This document shows, in pieces, positions 43,980 to 52,772 of a stretch of DNA of 64,000 nt; position 1 is the first letter of the stretch, and every line of letters begins with the position of its first letter. Source of the stretch: JTS-AC122 sp050246015 (lineage in GTDB: Bacteria > Planctomycetota > Phycisphaerae > Phycisphaerales > UBA1924); assembly GCA_050246015.1 (NCBI GenBank), contig JBFWWU010000001.1:124001-188000 (forward strand). The letters run 5' to 3'. Made by a program: the position numbers and the translations under genes. The notes beneath the pieces are model-generated. The model worked only from the letters and a program-made list of their open reading frames with translations. It ran no database searches and was not told the DNA's origin.

Positions 43980-45449
43980 ATGCGGCACGCCGTCAATCCA
44001 CCCGGAGATCCCGCCGCGGCGCCCGGCTCGGCCTCCCTGCCTCATCCAGCCCCGATCACCCCCCCACCGCTGCACACCTGGCAGGATCGGCTCGACCACA
44101 TCGTCGAGACCATGCGCGAGATGAGCCTGCAGACCGACCCGCAGGCAATGGTCGAGGCCTACGGCTCACGCATGCGCTCGCTCATCGCCGTCGATCGCAC
44201 CATCTCCCTCAGCCGCCGCGACCTGGACCGACCCCTCTTCCGCATCACCCGCGACAGCGATTGGCTCGAGGACATCAACCCCTGGAAACAGCGCGCCCGG
44301 CTCCCGCTGCTCTCCGGCGGGCTCTTTGCCGACTGGATCTACGGCAACCGTCCCATCCAGATCGACGACCTCGCCGTCCCGCGCGGCGACCCCGCCTTTC
44401 CCTACCTCACCGGCTACCGCTCCGCGCTGGTCGTCCCCCACTACGACCGCGGCGAGTCCCTCAACATGGTCGTCCACCTTCGCCGCGGGCCCCAGCCCTT
44501 CGATCCAGAAGACTTCCCGGCGCTGGTACAGATGAGCAACCTCTTCGGCCGGGCCACGCACAACCTCGTCCTCTCCAGCCAGTTGAAGGAGGCCTACGAG
44601 GCGCTCGACCACGAACTCGCCGTGGTGGCTCAGATCCAGCGCTCGCTCTTGCCCGCCGAACTTCCCGTCATCCCGGGCCTTGAACTTTCCGCGCACTATC
44701 AGACATCCAAACGCGCGGGCGGAGACTACTACGACTTGTTTCCCCTCCCCGACGGGAAGTGGGGAATCCTCATCGCCGACGTGAGCGGGCACGGGACCCC
44801 CGCCGCCGTCGTCATGGCGATCATGCACTCCATCGCCCACGCCTACCCCGGGCCCGCAACCCCGCCTCAGGCGATGATGAACTACCTCAACCGCACGCTC
44901 TCGCAGCGCTACACCAACCAGTCCGGCACATTCGTGACCGCCTTCTACGGGATCTACGACCCCCGGTCGCGCGAACTTACCTATTCAAGCGCCGGGCATA
45001 ATCCGCCTCGGTTTATCCGACTGCGCCAGGGCGAGTGCGACATCGCCTCTGCCAGCGACGCCGTCGCCGCTTCGATCGCCGGATCCGGGTCGCACCCGGG
45101 CGAACTCGACATCTTCGGCCTCGACGCCGCGCGCAACCTGCCCCTGGGCATCGACGAGCACGAGCACTACACGGCCCACACCGAGCGTCTGGGCGCGGGC
45201 GACGCGGTCGTGCTCTACACCGACGGGGTCACCGAAGCCTGGAACGACGCCGGCGACATGTTCGGCGTGCAGCGACTCGATGAGGCGCTCGCCGCCGCCC
45301 GCGGCGGGCGCCTCGACGCCGCCATCGGTCTGGGAGATCTTCCCCCGGCCAAACTCCTCCTCCGCATGATCCTCAACGAACTCAGCCGCTTCACCGCCGG
45401 GCGCCCCGCCGACGACGATCGCACCCTCGTCTCGCTCGTGGGAGTGTGA
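43980..45449 (+). CDS. GAF-domain SpoIIE-type protein phosphatase
   Basis: The 489-residue cytoplasmic protein begins with a Pro-rich segment, then a GAF-like domain (about 40-210) and a C-terminal PP2C/SpoIIE serine phosphatase domain (about 225-485). The metal-binding motifs are GGDYYDLFPLPDGKWGILIADVSGHG (about 243-268), ADAVVLYTDGVTEAW and the final DDDRTLVSLVGV. These phosphatases usually dephosphorylate anti-anti-sigma factors in partner-switching cascades. No partner gene is adjacent. It begins 11 bases after nrfA, so it may be cotranscribed, and its TGA overlaps the longest frame of the next gene. Confidence 0.9.
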   Translation: MRHAVNPPGDPAAAPGSASLPHPAPITPPPLHTWQDRLDHIVETMREMSLQTDPQAMVEAYGSRMRSLIAVDRTISLSRRDLDRPLFRITRDSDWLEDINPWKQRARLPLLSGGLFADWIYGNRPIQIDDLAVPRGDPAFPYLTGYRSALVVPHYDRGESLNMVVHLRRGPQPFDPEDFPALVQMSNLFGRATHNLVLSSQLKEAYEALDHELAVVAQIQRSLLPAELPVIPGLELSAHYQTSKRAGGDYYDLFPLPDGKWGILIADVSGHGTPAAVVMAIMHSIAHAYPGPATPPQAMMNYLNRTLSQRYTNQSGTFVTAFYGIYDPRSRELTYSSAGHNPPRFIRLRQGECDIASASDAVAASIAGSGSHPGELDIFGLDAARNLPLGIDEHEHYTAHTERLGAGDAVVLYTDGVTEAWNDAGDMFGVQRLDEALAAARGGRLDAAIGLGDLPPAKLLLRMILNELSRFTAGRPADDDRTLVSLVGV

Positions 45450-45496
45450 GCGGCCGGGTGACTCAGGCCCGGCGTGTCCGACTACACTCCTTGCCC

Positions 45497-46324
45497 ATGT
45501 CGCTCTTCCCCGGCTCACGACAACTGCTCATCGGGATGATCCACGTCCGCGCTCTCCCGGGATCGCCGTCGGGCCGCGACTCTGTATCCGCGGTCGTGGC
45601 CGCCGCCGCCCGCGAGGCGCGTATCCTCCGCGACGCCGGCTTCGGCGCGCTCATGATCGAGAACATGCACGATGTTCCGTACGTGCATGCCGAGCATTCG
45701 CCCGAGATCGTGGCCTGCATGACGCGCGTCGGGCTCGCCGTCCGCGACGCCGCCCCCGAACTCCCCTTCGGGGTCCAGGTTCTTTCGGGTGGCAACCGCG
45801 AGGCGATCGCGGTTGCTCATGCGGTCGCCGAGGCCCCTCGGGCCGTCCCGGCGTTCATCCGGTGCGAGAACTTCGTCTTCTCGCACGTCGCCGATGAAGG
45901 GCTCCTCCCGCGCGCCGAAGCCGGCCCGCTGCTCCGCTATCGCCGGCGCATCGGCGCGGATCGCGTCAGCGTCCTGTGCGATATCAAGAAGAAGCACGCC
46001 TCGCACGCCCTCACCGCCGACATCTCGATCGCGCAGACCGCCCGGGCCGCCGAGTTCTTCCGCGCCGACGGCGTGATCGTCACCGGCAGCGCCACCGGCC
46101 AGCCCGTCAGCATCGATGACCTCCGTGACGTCCGATCCGCCACGTCGCTCCCCGTGCTCGTGGGCTCCGGGGCGACGCCCGACAACATCGCCGCGCTGCT
46201 CGAGCACGCCGACGCCGTCATCGTCGGTTCCTCGATCAAGAAGGCCGGCCTGTGGTCAAACCCGCTCGATCCCCGGCGCTGCCGCGCCCTGGTCAAGGCG
46301 TTCCGCTCCGGCGCCCGGACCTGA
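45497..46324 (+). CDS. BtpA/SgcQ family protein
   Basis: The 275-residue protein (from ATG 45497) is a predicted TIM-barrel of the BtpA family: LLIGMIHVRALPGSP near the N-terminus, ALMIENMHDVPY, ENFVFSHVADEGLLP, CDIKKKHASHALTADI and VLVGSGATPDNIAALL are family blocks. BtpA was linked to photosystem I stability in cyanobacteria; in non-photosynthetic bacteria the role is unknown, and members are sometimes placed near sugar metabolism genes. The upstream frame to 45446 adds 17 residues that overlap the phosphatase stop (ATGA-type); the later ATG gives the canonical start. Confidence 0.8.
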   Translation: MSLFPGSRQLLIGMIHVRALPGSPSGRDSVSAVVAAAAREARILRDAGFGALMIENMHDVPYVHAEHSPEIVACMTRVGLAVRDAAPELPFGVQVLSGGNREAIAVAHAVAEAPRAVPAFIRCENFVFSHVADEGLLPRAEAGPLLRYRRRIGADRVSVLCDIKKKHASHALTADISIAQTARAAEFFRADGVIVTGSATGQPVSIDDLRDVRSATSLPVLVGSGATPDNIAALLEHADAVIVGSSIKKAGLWSNPLDPRRCRALVKAFRSGART

Positions 46325-46428
46325 GCAGGCCGCCCCCGCCTGCATCCCTTCCGAACTCACCCGATACAACAATCACCGTGCCCCCTGTCCCGCCGATTCA
46401 AGATCACCGCATGTTCCAGGACGTTCCC

Positions 46429-47658
46429 ATGACCACGCCCGCACCGTCCGTCAGTCGTCTGTGCCCGAGGCTCCCCCGCGTCCGCGTCGCGATGATCGCG
46501 TCGGTTGTCCTCTGCCTGCTGCCGCTCGCCGCGGCTCGCGCCGACAAGGCCCAGATCCGCGCGGTGCTCGACGAGATGGAAAAGGCCACGCTCGCCGGCG
46601 ACAAGGCCGCCTACCTCAAGCATGTCTCCGCGGAAGACGCCGTGTTCCACAAGGAGCAGGTGAACTGGGCCGCCGACTTTGACCACCATAAACCCGTCGG
46701 CTTCAAACTCATCATCAAGAACGACCAGGGCGACTTCGGCGACAACGAAGCCCGCTTCGACCTCACCACCCAGTGGGCGATGGGAGAAGACGTCCGCGGC
46801 GCCCCCGAGCGCACACTCACCTTCGCCGTCGTATTCCGCAAGCATGACGATGCCTGGCTCTACTGCGGCGAGGACTGGCAGGTCCTCGAAGCCCCAGGCG
46901 TCGACGGAGCCGCCGGCGCCCGCGTCAAGTTCTTCCCCGGATCCGAGGCCTACGCCCAGACGATCATCGACGTGCTCCCCGAGGTTCGCGCCCACGTTGA
47001 CAAGGGCTTCGAAGTCCACATCGACCGCGTGCAGGAAGTCAAGGTGTACAAATCCATGCGCCATCTCCAGCACTCGATCTACCTCAGTTACGTCGATTCG
47101 CTCGCCGGCTGGAACGAGCCGCACGAATCCATCAAGGTCCTCGCAGGCCCGTCTCGCAATCAGCACGAAGCCAAGATCCTCCTCGCGCACGAATACGGGC
47201 ACGTCTGCACCTTCGAGTACGGCGACAAGGCCACCGACATGCCCTGGTGGGTGCTCGAGGGCGTCGCCGAACTCGCCACCGAGGAGTTTGACCCCGCCGC
47301 CGCTGACATCGCCGACCGCATGGTCCGCGGCTGGGCCAAGCGCGATCGGCTGGCCCCCTGGCCGGATATGGCCGACTTCCGCAAGACCGATCGCAAGTGG
47401 ATGGGCAATGTCTACAAGCAGGGACAGCACATGCTGGGCTACATCTCCGAGCAGTTCGGCCGGCCCCAACGCATCGAATGGCTGAGGGCCATGGCTGCCG
47501 GCAAGACCATCGACCAAGCCTCGCGCGACGTGCTCAAGATGTCCTTCGATGATCTCGACCGGAAGTGGCGCGAATCGGTCACCCCGCCCCCACCGCCGCC
47601 CGCCGACCAAAACGGCGGGCCCGCGAAGGAGCCCGCCGTAGATCCCGCAAAGCGCTAG
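46429..47658 (+). CDS. Exported MA-like zinc metallopeptidase
   Basis: The protein has 409 residues from ATG 46429, seven bases after AGGA. A signal peptide (VAMIASVVLCLLPLAAARA) is followed by an NTF2-like region with repeated Trp/Glu pattern (about 30-150). The peptidase domain carries HEYGH at 254-258 and the third ligand in EGVAELATEEF (about 277), the gluzincin layout of the 'peptidase MA' family. It should act in the periplasm or outside. The C-terminus is a short Pro/Lys tail. The frame is open upstream to 46252, overlapping the BtpA-like gene, but that stretch is Pro-rich and not signal-like. Confidence 0.8.
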   Translation: MTTPAPSVSRLCPRLPRVRVAMIASVVLCLLPLAAARADKAQIRAVLDEMEKATLAGDKAAYLKHVSAEDAVFHKEQVNWAADFDHHKPVGFKLIIKNDQGDFGDNEARFDLTTQWAMGEDVRGAPERTLTFAVVFRKHDDAWLYCGEDWQVLEAPGVDGAAGARVKFFPGSEAYAQTIIDVLPEVRAHVDKGFEVHIDRVQEVKVYKSMRHLQHSIYLSYVDSLAGWNEPHESIKVLAGPSRNQHEAKILLAHEYGHVCTFEYGDKATDMPWWVLEGVAELATEEFDPAAADIADRMVRGWAKRDRLAPWPDMADFRKTDRKWMGNVYKQGQHMLGYISEQFGRPQRIEWLRAMAAGKTIDQASRDVLKMSFDDLDRKWRESVTPPPPPPADQNGGPAKEPAVDPAKR

Positions 47659-47683
47659 ATAGACCTCTCCCCCGTCGTTCTCA

Positions 47684-48274
47684 TCATCTGATCGGCTTGT
47701 AACTGAACTTCTGTCCGCCGATCGATGCCTCGAACATCAGCCCGCCCCGCGGCATCGTGAACACCGCGATTCCGTTGCTGAAATCGTTCGTCGCCGCCGC
47801 GCCGGACTCCGCCGCGATCGCCGACGCATTCGCGGCGAACTCGAAGTTCCCCGCCTTGAACGACTCCAGGTTCCACTTGTTCTGGAAGAAGATGATCTCG
47901 CTGTAGGTCTGACCGCCCAGTTGAAAGCCGACCGTCACCTGCGTCATCTCCGACGTCCCGACCAGCACCCCCTGTTCGTACACCACCCCATCGCCGTTGG
48001 CGGCGCCGATCCCCACCGCTCCCTTGCCGATCTTCGGGAACACCGCGTATCCGTACGCGTTGTCAAAGAACTTCCCGAGCGTCGGGTCCTTCTGGCGGAA
48101 GTTGTCGATCACCTCGTTGGCTTCGGTACCGACCGCCTCGGCCACCGACGCGCTCCCGCTGCTGTCTCGGTACGAAGAGCACCCGTTCAGGCCAGCGCCC
48201 GTTGCGATGACGACCGCCGCGATGACGTACCCCGCGCCGCCCCCGACCGATTCATGGATTCGTCGTTTGCTCAT
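47684..48274 (-). CDS. SYLF-domain (YSC84-like) lipoprotein
   Basis: The protein has 196 residues from ATG 48274 (AAGGA upstream). A hydrophobic N-terminus ends in lipobox LNGC with Cys32. The mature part is the SYLF/YSC84 lipid-binding domain: YGYAVFPKIGKGAVGIGAANGDGVVYE, VTVGFQLGGQTYSEIIFFQN, and FTMPRGGLMFEASIGGQKFSY. Such proteins bind phosphoinositides in eukaryotes; the bacterial role is uncharacterised. It is convergent with the MA-peptidase gene (25-base gap) and divergent from the cysteine-rich protein gene. Confidence 0.88.
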   Translation of the reverse strand: MSKRRIHESVGGGAGYVIAAVVIATGAGLNGCSSYRDSSGSASVAEAVGTEANEVIDNFRQKDPTLGKFFDNAYGYAVFPKIGKGAVGIGAANGDGVVYEQGVLVGTSEMTQVTVGFQLGGQTYSEIIFFQNKWNLESFKAGNFEFAANASAIAAESGAAATNDFSNGIAVFTMPRGGLMFEASIGGQKFSYKPIR

Positions 48275-48479
48275 ATCGTTTTCCTTTCGTGCACGCCTAC
48301 ATCGACTATACGTCTTTCTCACCCGCACAAATCCCGCCCGGGCCGTCTCATTTTTCATGTCATTTGTTCGGGGTGACGCGCGGTATTCCCAGTGAGCGGC
48401 TCATCCGCCGCTTGCGAAGAGTCGCCCCGGCGCTGCCTCTCTTCGACTCGGCCGCGCCCGACTTCACCCGGAGGTTCAC

Positions 48480-49592
48480 ATGTTCCGCACAACTCGCTCG
48501 CTCACCATCGCGGTGCTCTCGACGGCCGGGATCCTCGCCGCCGCTCCGCGCCCCGCCGACGCCCAGATCACCATCGAACGTGTCTACGACCTCGACTGCG
48601 GTCCGCGCTGCTATGACTACGCCGGCACCCTCACGGTCGACTGCGCGTCCTACCGCATCTCGACGCGCTGCTCCATCCTCGACCAGGTCGAAGAGGTCTT
48701 TCTCTGCCGCGGGTACGACGTCTGCCGCGTCGGTCGAACCATCCGCGTCTATCACGGCGACTGCGCCCCCGATGTCGAATGGTGCGACGGTCTCTACGGC
48801 CTGCGCATCCGCCAGTACCACCACTTCACCACCATCGCCTTGCTCAACTGCAATACCGATTTCGTCTGCGCCCACGGCTCGCACCAGGACGGCTACTGCT
48901 ACCGCATCGACGACCACGGCCTGCGCTTCGGCATCCACCTCGACTTCGGCCGCCACGACAACGAAATCTGCTTCGACTTCGATCGACACGATCACGACGA
49001 TCGCTTCGATCACGGCCGCCGGCACGATCGGCGCGACGACGACCGCTCATGGCGCGGGCGCGACGACTACCGCGACGGGCGCAACCACGATCGCGACCGG
49101 CTCGACGATCGTCGCGGCGAGCGCACCGGCGACCGCACCTACATCACGCCCGAACGCCCACTCCCACGACCGGACGACGATTCCCGCGCGCCGCGTCAGA
49201 TCACGCCCGCGCCCGATGCCAAGCCCGTCCCGGGAAACAAGACGCCCGAGCGCCCGATCCGCCGCGGCACGAAGATGACCCAGCCGCGAGAGGACGATCG
49301 TTCCTCCCGCCCCGGCGACCCTGACATCAAGCAACCCGGCGACCGCATCATCGTGCGAGAGCCCGACACCATCAAGCGCGAGGCGCCGAGCCGGCCCGTC
49401 GAGCGAGCCCTGCCCAAGCCGCCAAGCCGAACCAGCGCCCCGGCCAAGCAGCCGCAGAGTTCGCCCTCCCAGCGGCCGGCCAAGGAATCGCAGAAGCAGC
49501 CCGCCAAGGAAGCGCCGCGCACGACGAAGCCCGCTCAGTCGGACAAGACCGACAAGAAGGACTCGAACCAGAAGCGCGACCGCCGGTGGTAA
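48480..49592 (+). CDS. Secreted cysteine-rich protein with charged low-complexity tail, unknown function
   Basis: I do not recognise this 370-residue protein. A signal peptide (cleavage probably after ADA28) leads to a compact domain (about 29-165) with twelve cysteines, enough for six disulfides. From about 160 the sequence is rich in His, Asp and Arg (for example FDFDRHDHDDRFDHGRR), which could bind metal. After 225 it turns into a Pro/Lys/Arg/Ser-rich basic tail ending in KRDRRW. The mix suggests a secreted or surface scaffold protein with an oxidatively folded head. It starts with ATG 48480 after GGAGG. It stands alone, followed by a tandem repeat and a hairpin. Confidence 0.7.
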   Translation: MFRTTRSLTIAVLSTAGILAAAPRPADAQITIERVYDLDCGPRCYDYAGTLTVDCASYRISTRCSILDQVEEVFLCRGYDVCRVGRTIRVYHGDCAPDVEWCDGLYGLRIRQYHHFTTIALLNCNTDFVCAHGSHQDGYCYRIDDHGLRFGIHLDFGRHDNEICFDFDRHDHDDRFDHGRRHDRRDDDRSWRGRDDYRDGRNHDRDRLDDRRGERTGDRTYITPERPLPRPDDDSRAPRQITPAPDAKPVPGNKTPERPIRRGTKMTQPREDDRSSRPGDPDIKQPGDRIIVREPDTIKREAPSRPVERALPKPPSRTSAPAKQPQSSPSQRPAKESQKQPAKEAPRTTKPAQSDKTDKKDSNQKRDRRW

Positions 49593-49599
49593 ACTCGCC

Positions 49600-49631
49600 T
49601 TGATCCCAGGATCCCTTGATCCCTCGATCCC
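49600..49631. repeat. Four 8-bp tandem repeats (NNGATCCC)
   Basis: TTGATCCC, AGGATCCC, TTGATCCC and TCGATCCC lie head to tail directly after the cysteine-rich protein gene. Only the first two bases of each unit vary. They sit at the chromosomal edge of the terminase gene island. Confidence 0.75.
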
Positions 49632-49652
49632 TTCATGTCCATTTCATCGCAG

Positions 49653-49683
49653 CACCCGGGCCGGCGTGTGCCGGCCCGGTGTG
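49653..49683. terminator. Stem-loop between the cysteine-rich gene and the terminase operon
   Basis: A perfect 10-base stem CCGGGCCGGC / GCCGGCCCGG (49656-49665 and 49670-49679) with a GTGT loop lies between two convergent genes. The T tract is weak (only CTTTCC downstream), so it may act as a bidirectional terminator of low slope. Confidence 0.6.
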
Positions 49684-49705
49684 CTTTCCGTGGCGAGATC
49701 TCTGG

Positions 49706-51325
49706 CTAGAGGTAACTCCCGCACGTCGTGCGATGCGGCCGATCGAGATTCACGATCATGTACCGCAGCGCGTCGGCGGCGTGATCAAACCCGTCTTTCA
49801 CCGGCTGCAGCGATTCCGGCCGGTCCTCCGGGTAGTGATACCGCTGCAGCGCTTCGATCAACTGGCCGCACCGCTGGTGAATGAACAGCGTCGGAGTCGC
49901 ACCCTCTCCGGTCCCCGCGGGGCGGAGCCTCGCTCTCACGAGAGACACTCCCTCGTGCAGTTCCAGCCGCCGCGACCGCACGATCAGCCCGGCGCGCCGG
50001 AGGGCCGCGATGCTCGACATCCCGGTCTGCTCGCTGCGCTGGTGCCCCGCCGGGTCCACGCCGATCCACGCCGGCGCCGGCAACCCCAGGTCCATGCCGC
50101 CCTTGATCGGCGTGATGTGCTGATCGAGCGTCCACTCGGCGCGGATGTGCTCCGCCTCGATGTACACCACGCCGCTGCCTTCGTCAACGCGCGCCAGCAG
50201 CACGACCGTCGGCGCACGAAACCCGAAATCCATCCCAGCGATCCACTTCGTGTGCTCAGCCGCGAGCGAATCCCAGTTCCCCACGTGCACCCCCGCGTCG
50301 AACTCGGGGTACACGCTGTCGCTCCGCCGCGGCCTCCGGCACAGCATCTCGGCCCGCCAGACGTCTTCGCTGACGCGGGACTTCATCCGCACGGCGTCGT
50401 CAATCGAGACGTGCCCGCCTCCACCGCCGGATCTTCCATCAGCGCGACCCGCGTTCCCATCTTCGACTGATGGACTGATCCGGGTCCGCATCTTGGCCCG
50501 CCCGCCGCATTCTGCAAAGAGAGAACACGCGTCGCACCTGAACTCGTCGCCGCACGCTTCCAGCACATCCACCACGCCCCAGCGGATCAGCCGCCGCTTC
50601 GACGAGTGAGTTGCGGCGTCCGCGAGCGATGCCTCGCTCACGATGTTCCACATCAGCCCGTAGGGCTTGTGCATCGTGCTCAGCGCCTCGACGCTCCCGC
50701 GCACCCACGAACCCCACGGTCCGGCGAGCCGCATCGAGCGAGTCGTGAGTTGCGCCGCTTCCCACACGTCCGGATCAAACAGTTCCGTCTCATCGCACCG
50801 GACCTTCTGCACCCGCGTGCCGCGAACGCTCGTATGCGACTGCGCCAGGACCTGGGCCCTGGACCCGCTACGAAGTTGAAGGCTGCGAGCCTTGATGGGG
50901 CCGTCGAGCATCGATGCGATCATCGGCGCTTCGAACAGCCGGCGCAGGTGCTCGTGCATGCGCTGCGACTGTTCGAGCGATCCTCCGAGGATACGGATTT
51001 CGATCCCGGGTTTGAACACCAGGTCGAGCATCGTGGCGACCGCACCGAGGAACGTCTTGCCGCCTCCACGGTTGGCCCACACGACGACATCCGCCGGGCC
51101 GAACGCGCCCATCCGCCCGGATTCATCGCCGAAGCGTCTGCCCTCGAAGAACGTCTGCGAGACGTACTCAAAGGGGGCCGAGTTCCCCTCGAGCAGCGGC
51201 GTGGTCGCGAGATCAACCTTCAGCGCGCGACGCAACCATTCCAGGAGCGCCGCCGGCGTGCGCGGCGGCTCTAACCTCGCCGTTGCCTGATTCCCGGCGC
51301 TGCGCCCGTTTCCCATTTCTCCCAT
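49706..51325 (-). CDS. Phage-type terminase large subunit
   Basis: TerL proteins are the motor and nuclease that cut and pump phage DNA into capsids. This 539-residue protein shows the ATPase with Walker A ANRGGGKT (84-91) and Walker B VRCDETELF (Asp178, Glu179), and the RNase H-like nuclease with Asp366 (GMDFGFRAP), Asp424 (GVDPAGHQR) and the final acidic motif GFDHAADALRY (Asp514, Asp518). Between them is a four-cysteine cluster, Cys258, 264, 267 and 273, near MLCRRP (Cys329). It might hold zinc or an iron-sulfur cluster. All catalytic residues are present, so the gene is not obviously decayed. ATG 51316 is an alternative start. It is the last gene of the operon; no portal gene follows. Confidence 0.88.
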   Translation of the reverse strand: MGEMGNGRSAGNQATARLEPPRTPAALLEWLRRALKVDLATTPLLEGNSAPFEYVSQTFFEGRRFGDESGRMGAFGPADVVVWANRGGGKTFLGAVATMLDLVFKPGIEIRILGGSLEQSQRMHEHLRRLFEAPMIASMLDGPIKARSLQLRSGSRAQVLAQSHTSVRGTRVQKVRCDETELFDPDVWEAAQLTTRSMRLAGPWGSWVRGSVEALSTMHKPYGLMWNIVSEASLADAATHSSKRRLIRWGVVDVLEACGDEFRCDACSLFAECGGRAKMRTRISPSVEDGNAGRADGRSGGGGGHVSIDDAVRMKSRVSEDVWRAEMLCRRPRRSDSVYPEFDAGVHVGNWDSLAAEHTKWIAGMDFGFRAPTVVLLARVDEGSGVVYIEAEHIRAEWTLDQHITPIKGGMDLGLPAPAWIGVDPAGHQRSEQTGMSSIAALRRAGLIVRSRRLELHEGVSLVRARLRPAGTGEGATPTLFIHQRCGQLIEALQRYHYPEDRPESLQPVKDGFDHAADALRYMIVNLDRPHRTTCGSYL

Positions 51326-51340
51326 GCCGCCTCCCGGTGT

Positions 51341-51796
51341 TCAGGCCTGTTCGCCCGCATCGTCCGTTGGGCCGCCGCTCTGGTTCGACGGCGGTTCCTC
51401 TCCCATCTCCCGCATCAACTTGTTCAGTTCATCTGCTTCGGAAGTGTCCGAAGCCGCGCGCGGCGCACCGGTCCCCCGGCGCCTGGACGCGGATTCGGGC
51501 TGCAACTTCAGGAGATCGATGCACGCGCGGCGTGCTGTCTCCTTGGGCGATTCGGCGAGCGCCATGCGCCGCAGCGCCGCCGCCGCTTCCGCCCGGGCAT
51601 CGGCCAGCAGCAGCGAGGTCCGACGCTCCAGCAGTCGTTCGAGTCTGCCCAGGGTCTCCTGGTGCCTGGGCTTGGCGGCCCATGCCGCCATTTCGATCAT
51701 CGTCAGGCCGCACTCTCGCGCCAGCGCGTACAAATCGGCTTCGCCCGCCGCCAGCGCCTTGATCAGGTACCGCCTTGACTTTGCATGCACGCTCAT
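51341..51796 (-). CDS. Small-terminase-like HTH protein
   Basis: The protein has 151 residues. ATG 51796 is chosen because GGAGG lies eight bases upstream and because it overlaps the previous stop by four bases (ATGA). ATG 51802 is only two bases from the GGAGG. An N-terminal helix-turn-helix (about 22-42, LYALARECGLTMIEMAAWA) is followed by a helical segment rich in Ala/Arg/Glu (about 45-105), then a polar Ser/Gly/Pro tail. A DNA-binding HTH protein just upstream of terL is the usual place and layout of the small terminase, which chooses the packaging site. Similarity is by architecture only. Confidence 0.55.
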   Translation of the reverse strand: MSVHAKSRRYLIKALAAGEADLYALARECGLTMIEMAAWAAKPRHQETLGRLERLLERRTSLLLADARAEAAAALRRMALAESPKETARRACIDLLKLQPESASRRRGTGAPRAASDTSEADELNKLMREMGEEPPSNQSGGPTDDAGEQA

Positions 51797-52020
51797 CGAC
51801 ATTTCCTCCGTGTGGGGTTGGTCTGGCCCGCGCGGATCTGAAGCGCTCGCAGGAGCGCGGTCGCCCGCGGCGCGCCATGAGGCCTGAGTGTCTCCAGCAC
51901 CTGCTCGCGCTGGCGCCGCGTCAGGAAGAACGTCAGCGACGAGGCGCGCGGCCCGGCCGCCGGCGCCGGTCGCGGTGCGGGTACACGTTGCTGCTTGGAA
52001 TCGTTTCCCTGCCTGTCCAT
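51793..52020 (-). CDS. Small protein of unknown function in the terminase operon
   Basis: This 75-residue basic protein starts with ATG inside the stop of the acetyltransferase gene (TAATG, one shared base) and ends by overlapping the terminase small subunit start by four bases. Such double coupling is strong evidence that it is a real gene. The N-terminal 30 residues are Pro/Ala/Arg-rich, the rest is helical (RRQREQVLETLRPHGAPRATALLRAL). It has no known motif. A helper of the neighbouring ATPase/acetyltransferase pair or of packaging is a guess. Confidence 0.6.
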   Translation of the reverse strand: MDRQGNDSKQQRVPAPRPAPAAGPRASSLTFFLTRRQREQVLETLRPHGAPRATALLRALQIRAGQTNPTRRKCR

Positions 52021-52772
52021 TATCCGTCCTGCCTCGCGTGGGATCCACGCACATGCGCAAACGCCGTCATCTCACCGCTCACCGACGCGCACGCGGCGCG
52101 GAGTTGGTCGGTTCCGCATAATGACGCATCGATCCATCGCCGCGCGCGCCGGCGGCTCAACTCCTGGATCTCTCGGCGAACATCGCGCCGCTGCGCCAGG
52201 CGCCGGCACGCCGAAAGGTCCTGAATGACGCGGGCCGGCGTTGTTCCGATCGCGTCCAGAAAATCCAGGAATCGCTGCTGGGACGGGGTGGGTTCGAGTC
52301 GATACGAGGTCATGCCCGCGCGCTCAAAGAACGCGGTGTGGCTTCCCATGGCACTGATCGCCTCCGTCGCGGGGGTCAGCGGATGCGCCAAGTAGGCACG
52401 GACGAGGATGGTCGCGATGCCCAGTCCGCGCGCCCTTGGATCGACAATCACGCGCGAAATGGTGCGCAGTTCGCGATTGAGCCGCCGTGCGTCGGCGCGG
52501 CGGTCGCCCGTGCTGTACCGCCCCGGCCAGGCCAGGGCCCGCCAGCGACCGTTCAGGACCGGCATCGAGACCGCCAGCACGCCCAGCATGGCGCCTTCAT
52601 GGCGCGGTTCCAGCAATCTTGCCGTCAGAACCCGCACGATCGACGCGGGCCGATGGGCGCGGTAGTGCCAGTCCGCCAGTTCATCCAGATCGCGAATCGA
52701 TCCGGGACGAATCACAACCCGGGGCATCCCGTTTTGTATCAACTCGGCCCGGCGTGGCGCAGGTGGTTCCAT
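52020..52772 (-). CDS. GNAT-fold acetyltransferase, Mom/COG2401-like
   Basis: The protein has 250 residues from ATG 52772 (AGAGGA seven bases upstream); the start lies 92 bases inside the ATPase gene end. The acyl-CoA binding motif is RVIVDPRARGLGIAT (residues 107-121), followed by ISAMGSHTAFFERAGM (about 140-155). The stretch LNRELRTISRVIVDPRARG strongly resembles the acetyltransferase half of COG2401 proteins, where this domain is fused to an ABC ATPase. Phage Mu Mom, which modifies adenine in DNA to block restriction, belongs to the same broad fold. DNA modification is therefore a reasoned but untested hypothesis. An upstream frame to 52889 exists but shows no typical N-terminus. Confidence 0.68.
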   Translation of the reverse strand: MEPPAPRRAELIQNGMPRVVIRPGSIRDLDELADWHYRAHRPASIVRVLTARLLEPRHEGAMLGVLAVSMPVLNGRWRALAWPGRYSTGDRRADARRLNRELRTISRVIVDPRARGLGIATILVRAYLAHPLTPATEAISAMGSHTAFFERAGMTSYRLEPTPSQQRFLDFLDAIGTTPARVIQDLSACRRLAQRRDVRREIQELSRRRARRWIDASLCGTDQLRAACASVSGEMTAFAHVRGSHARQDG

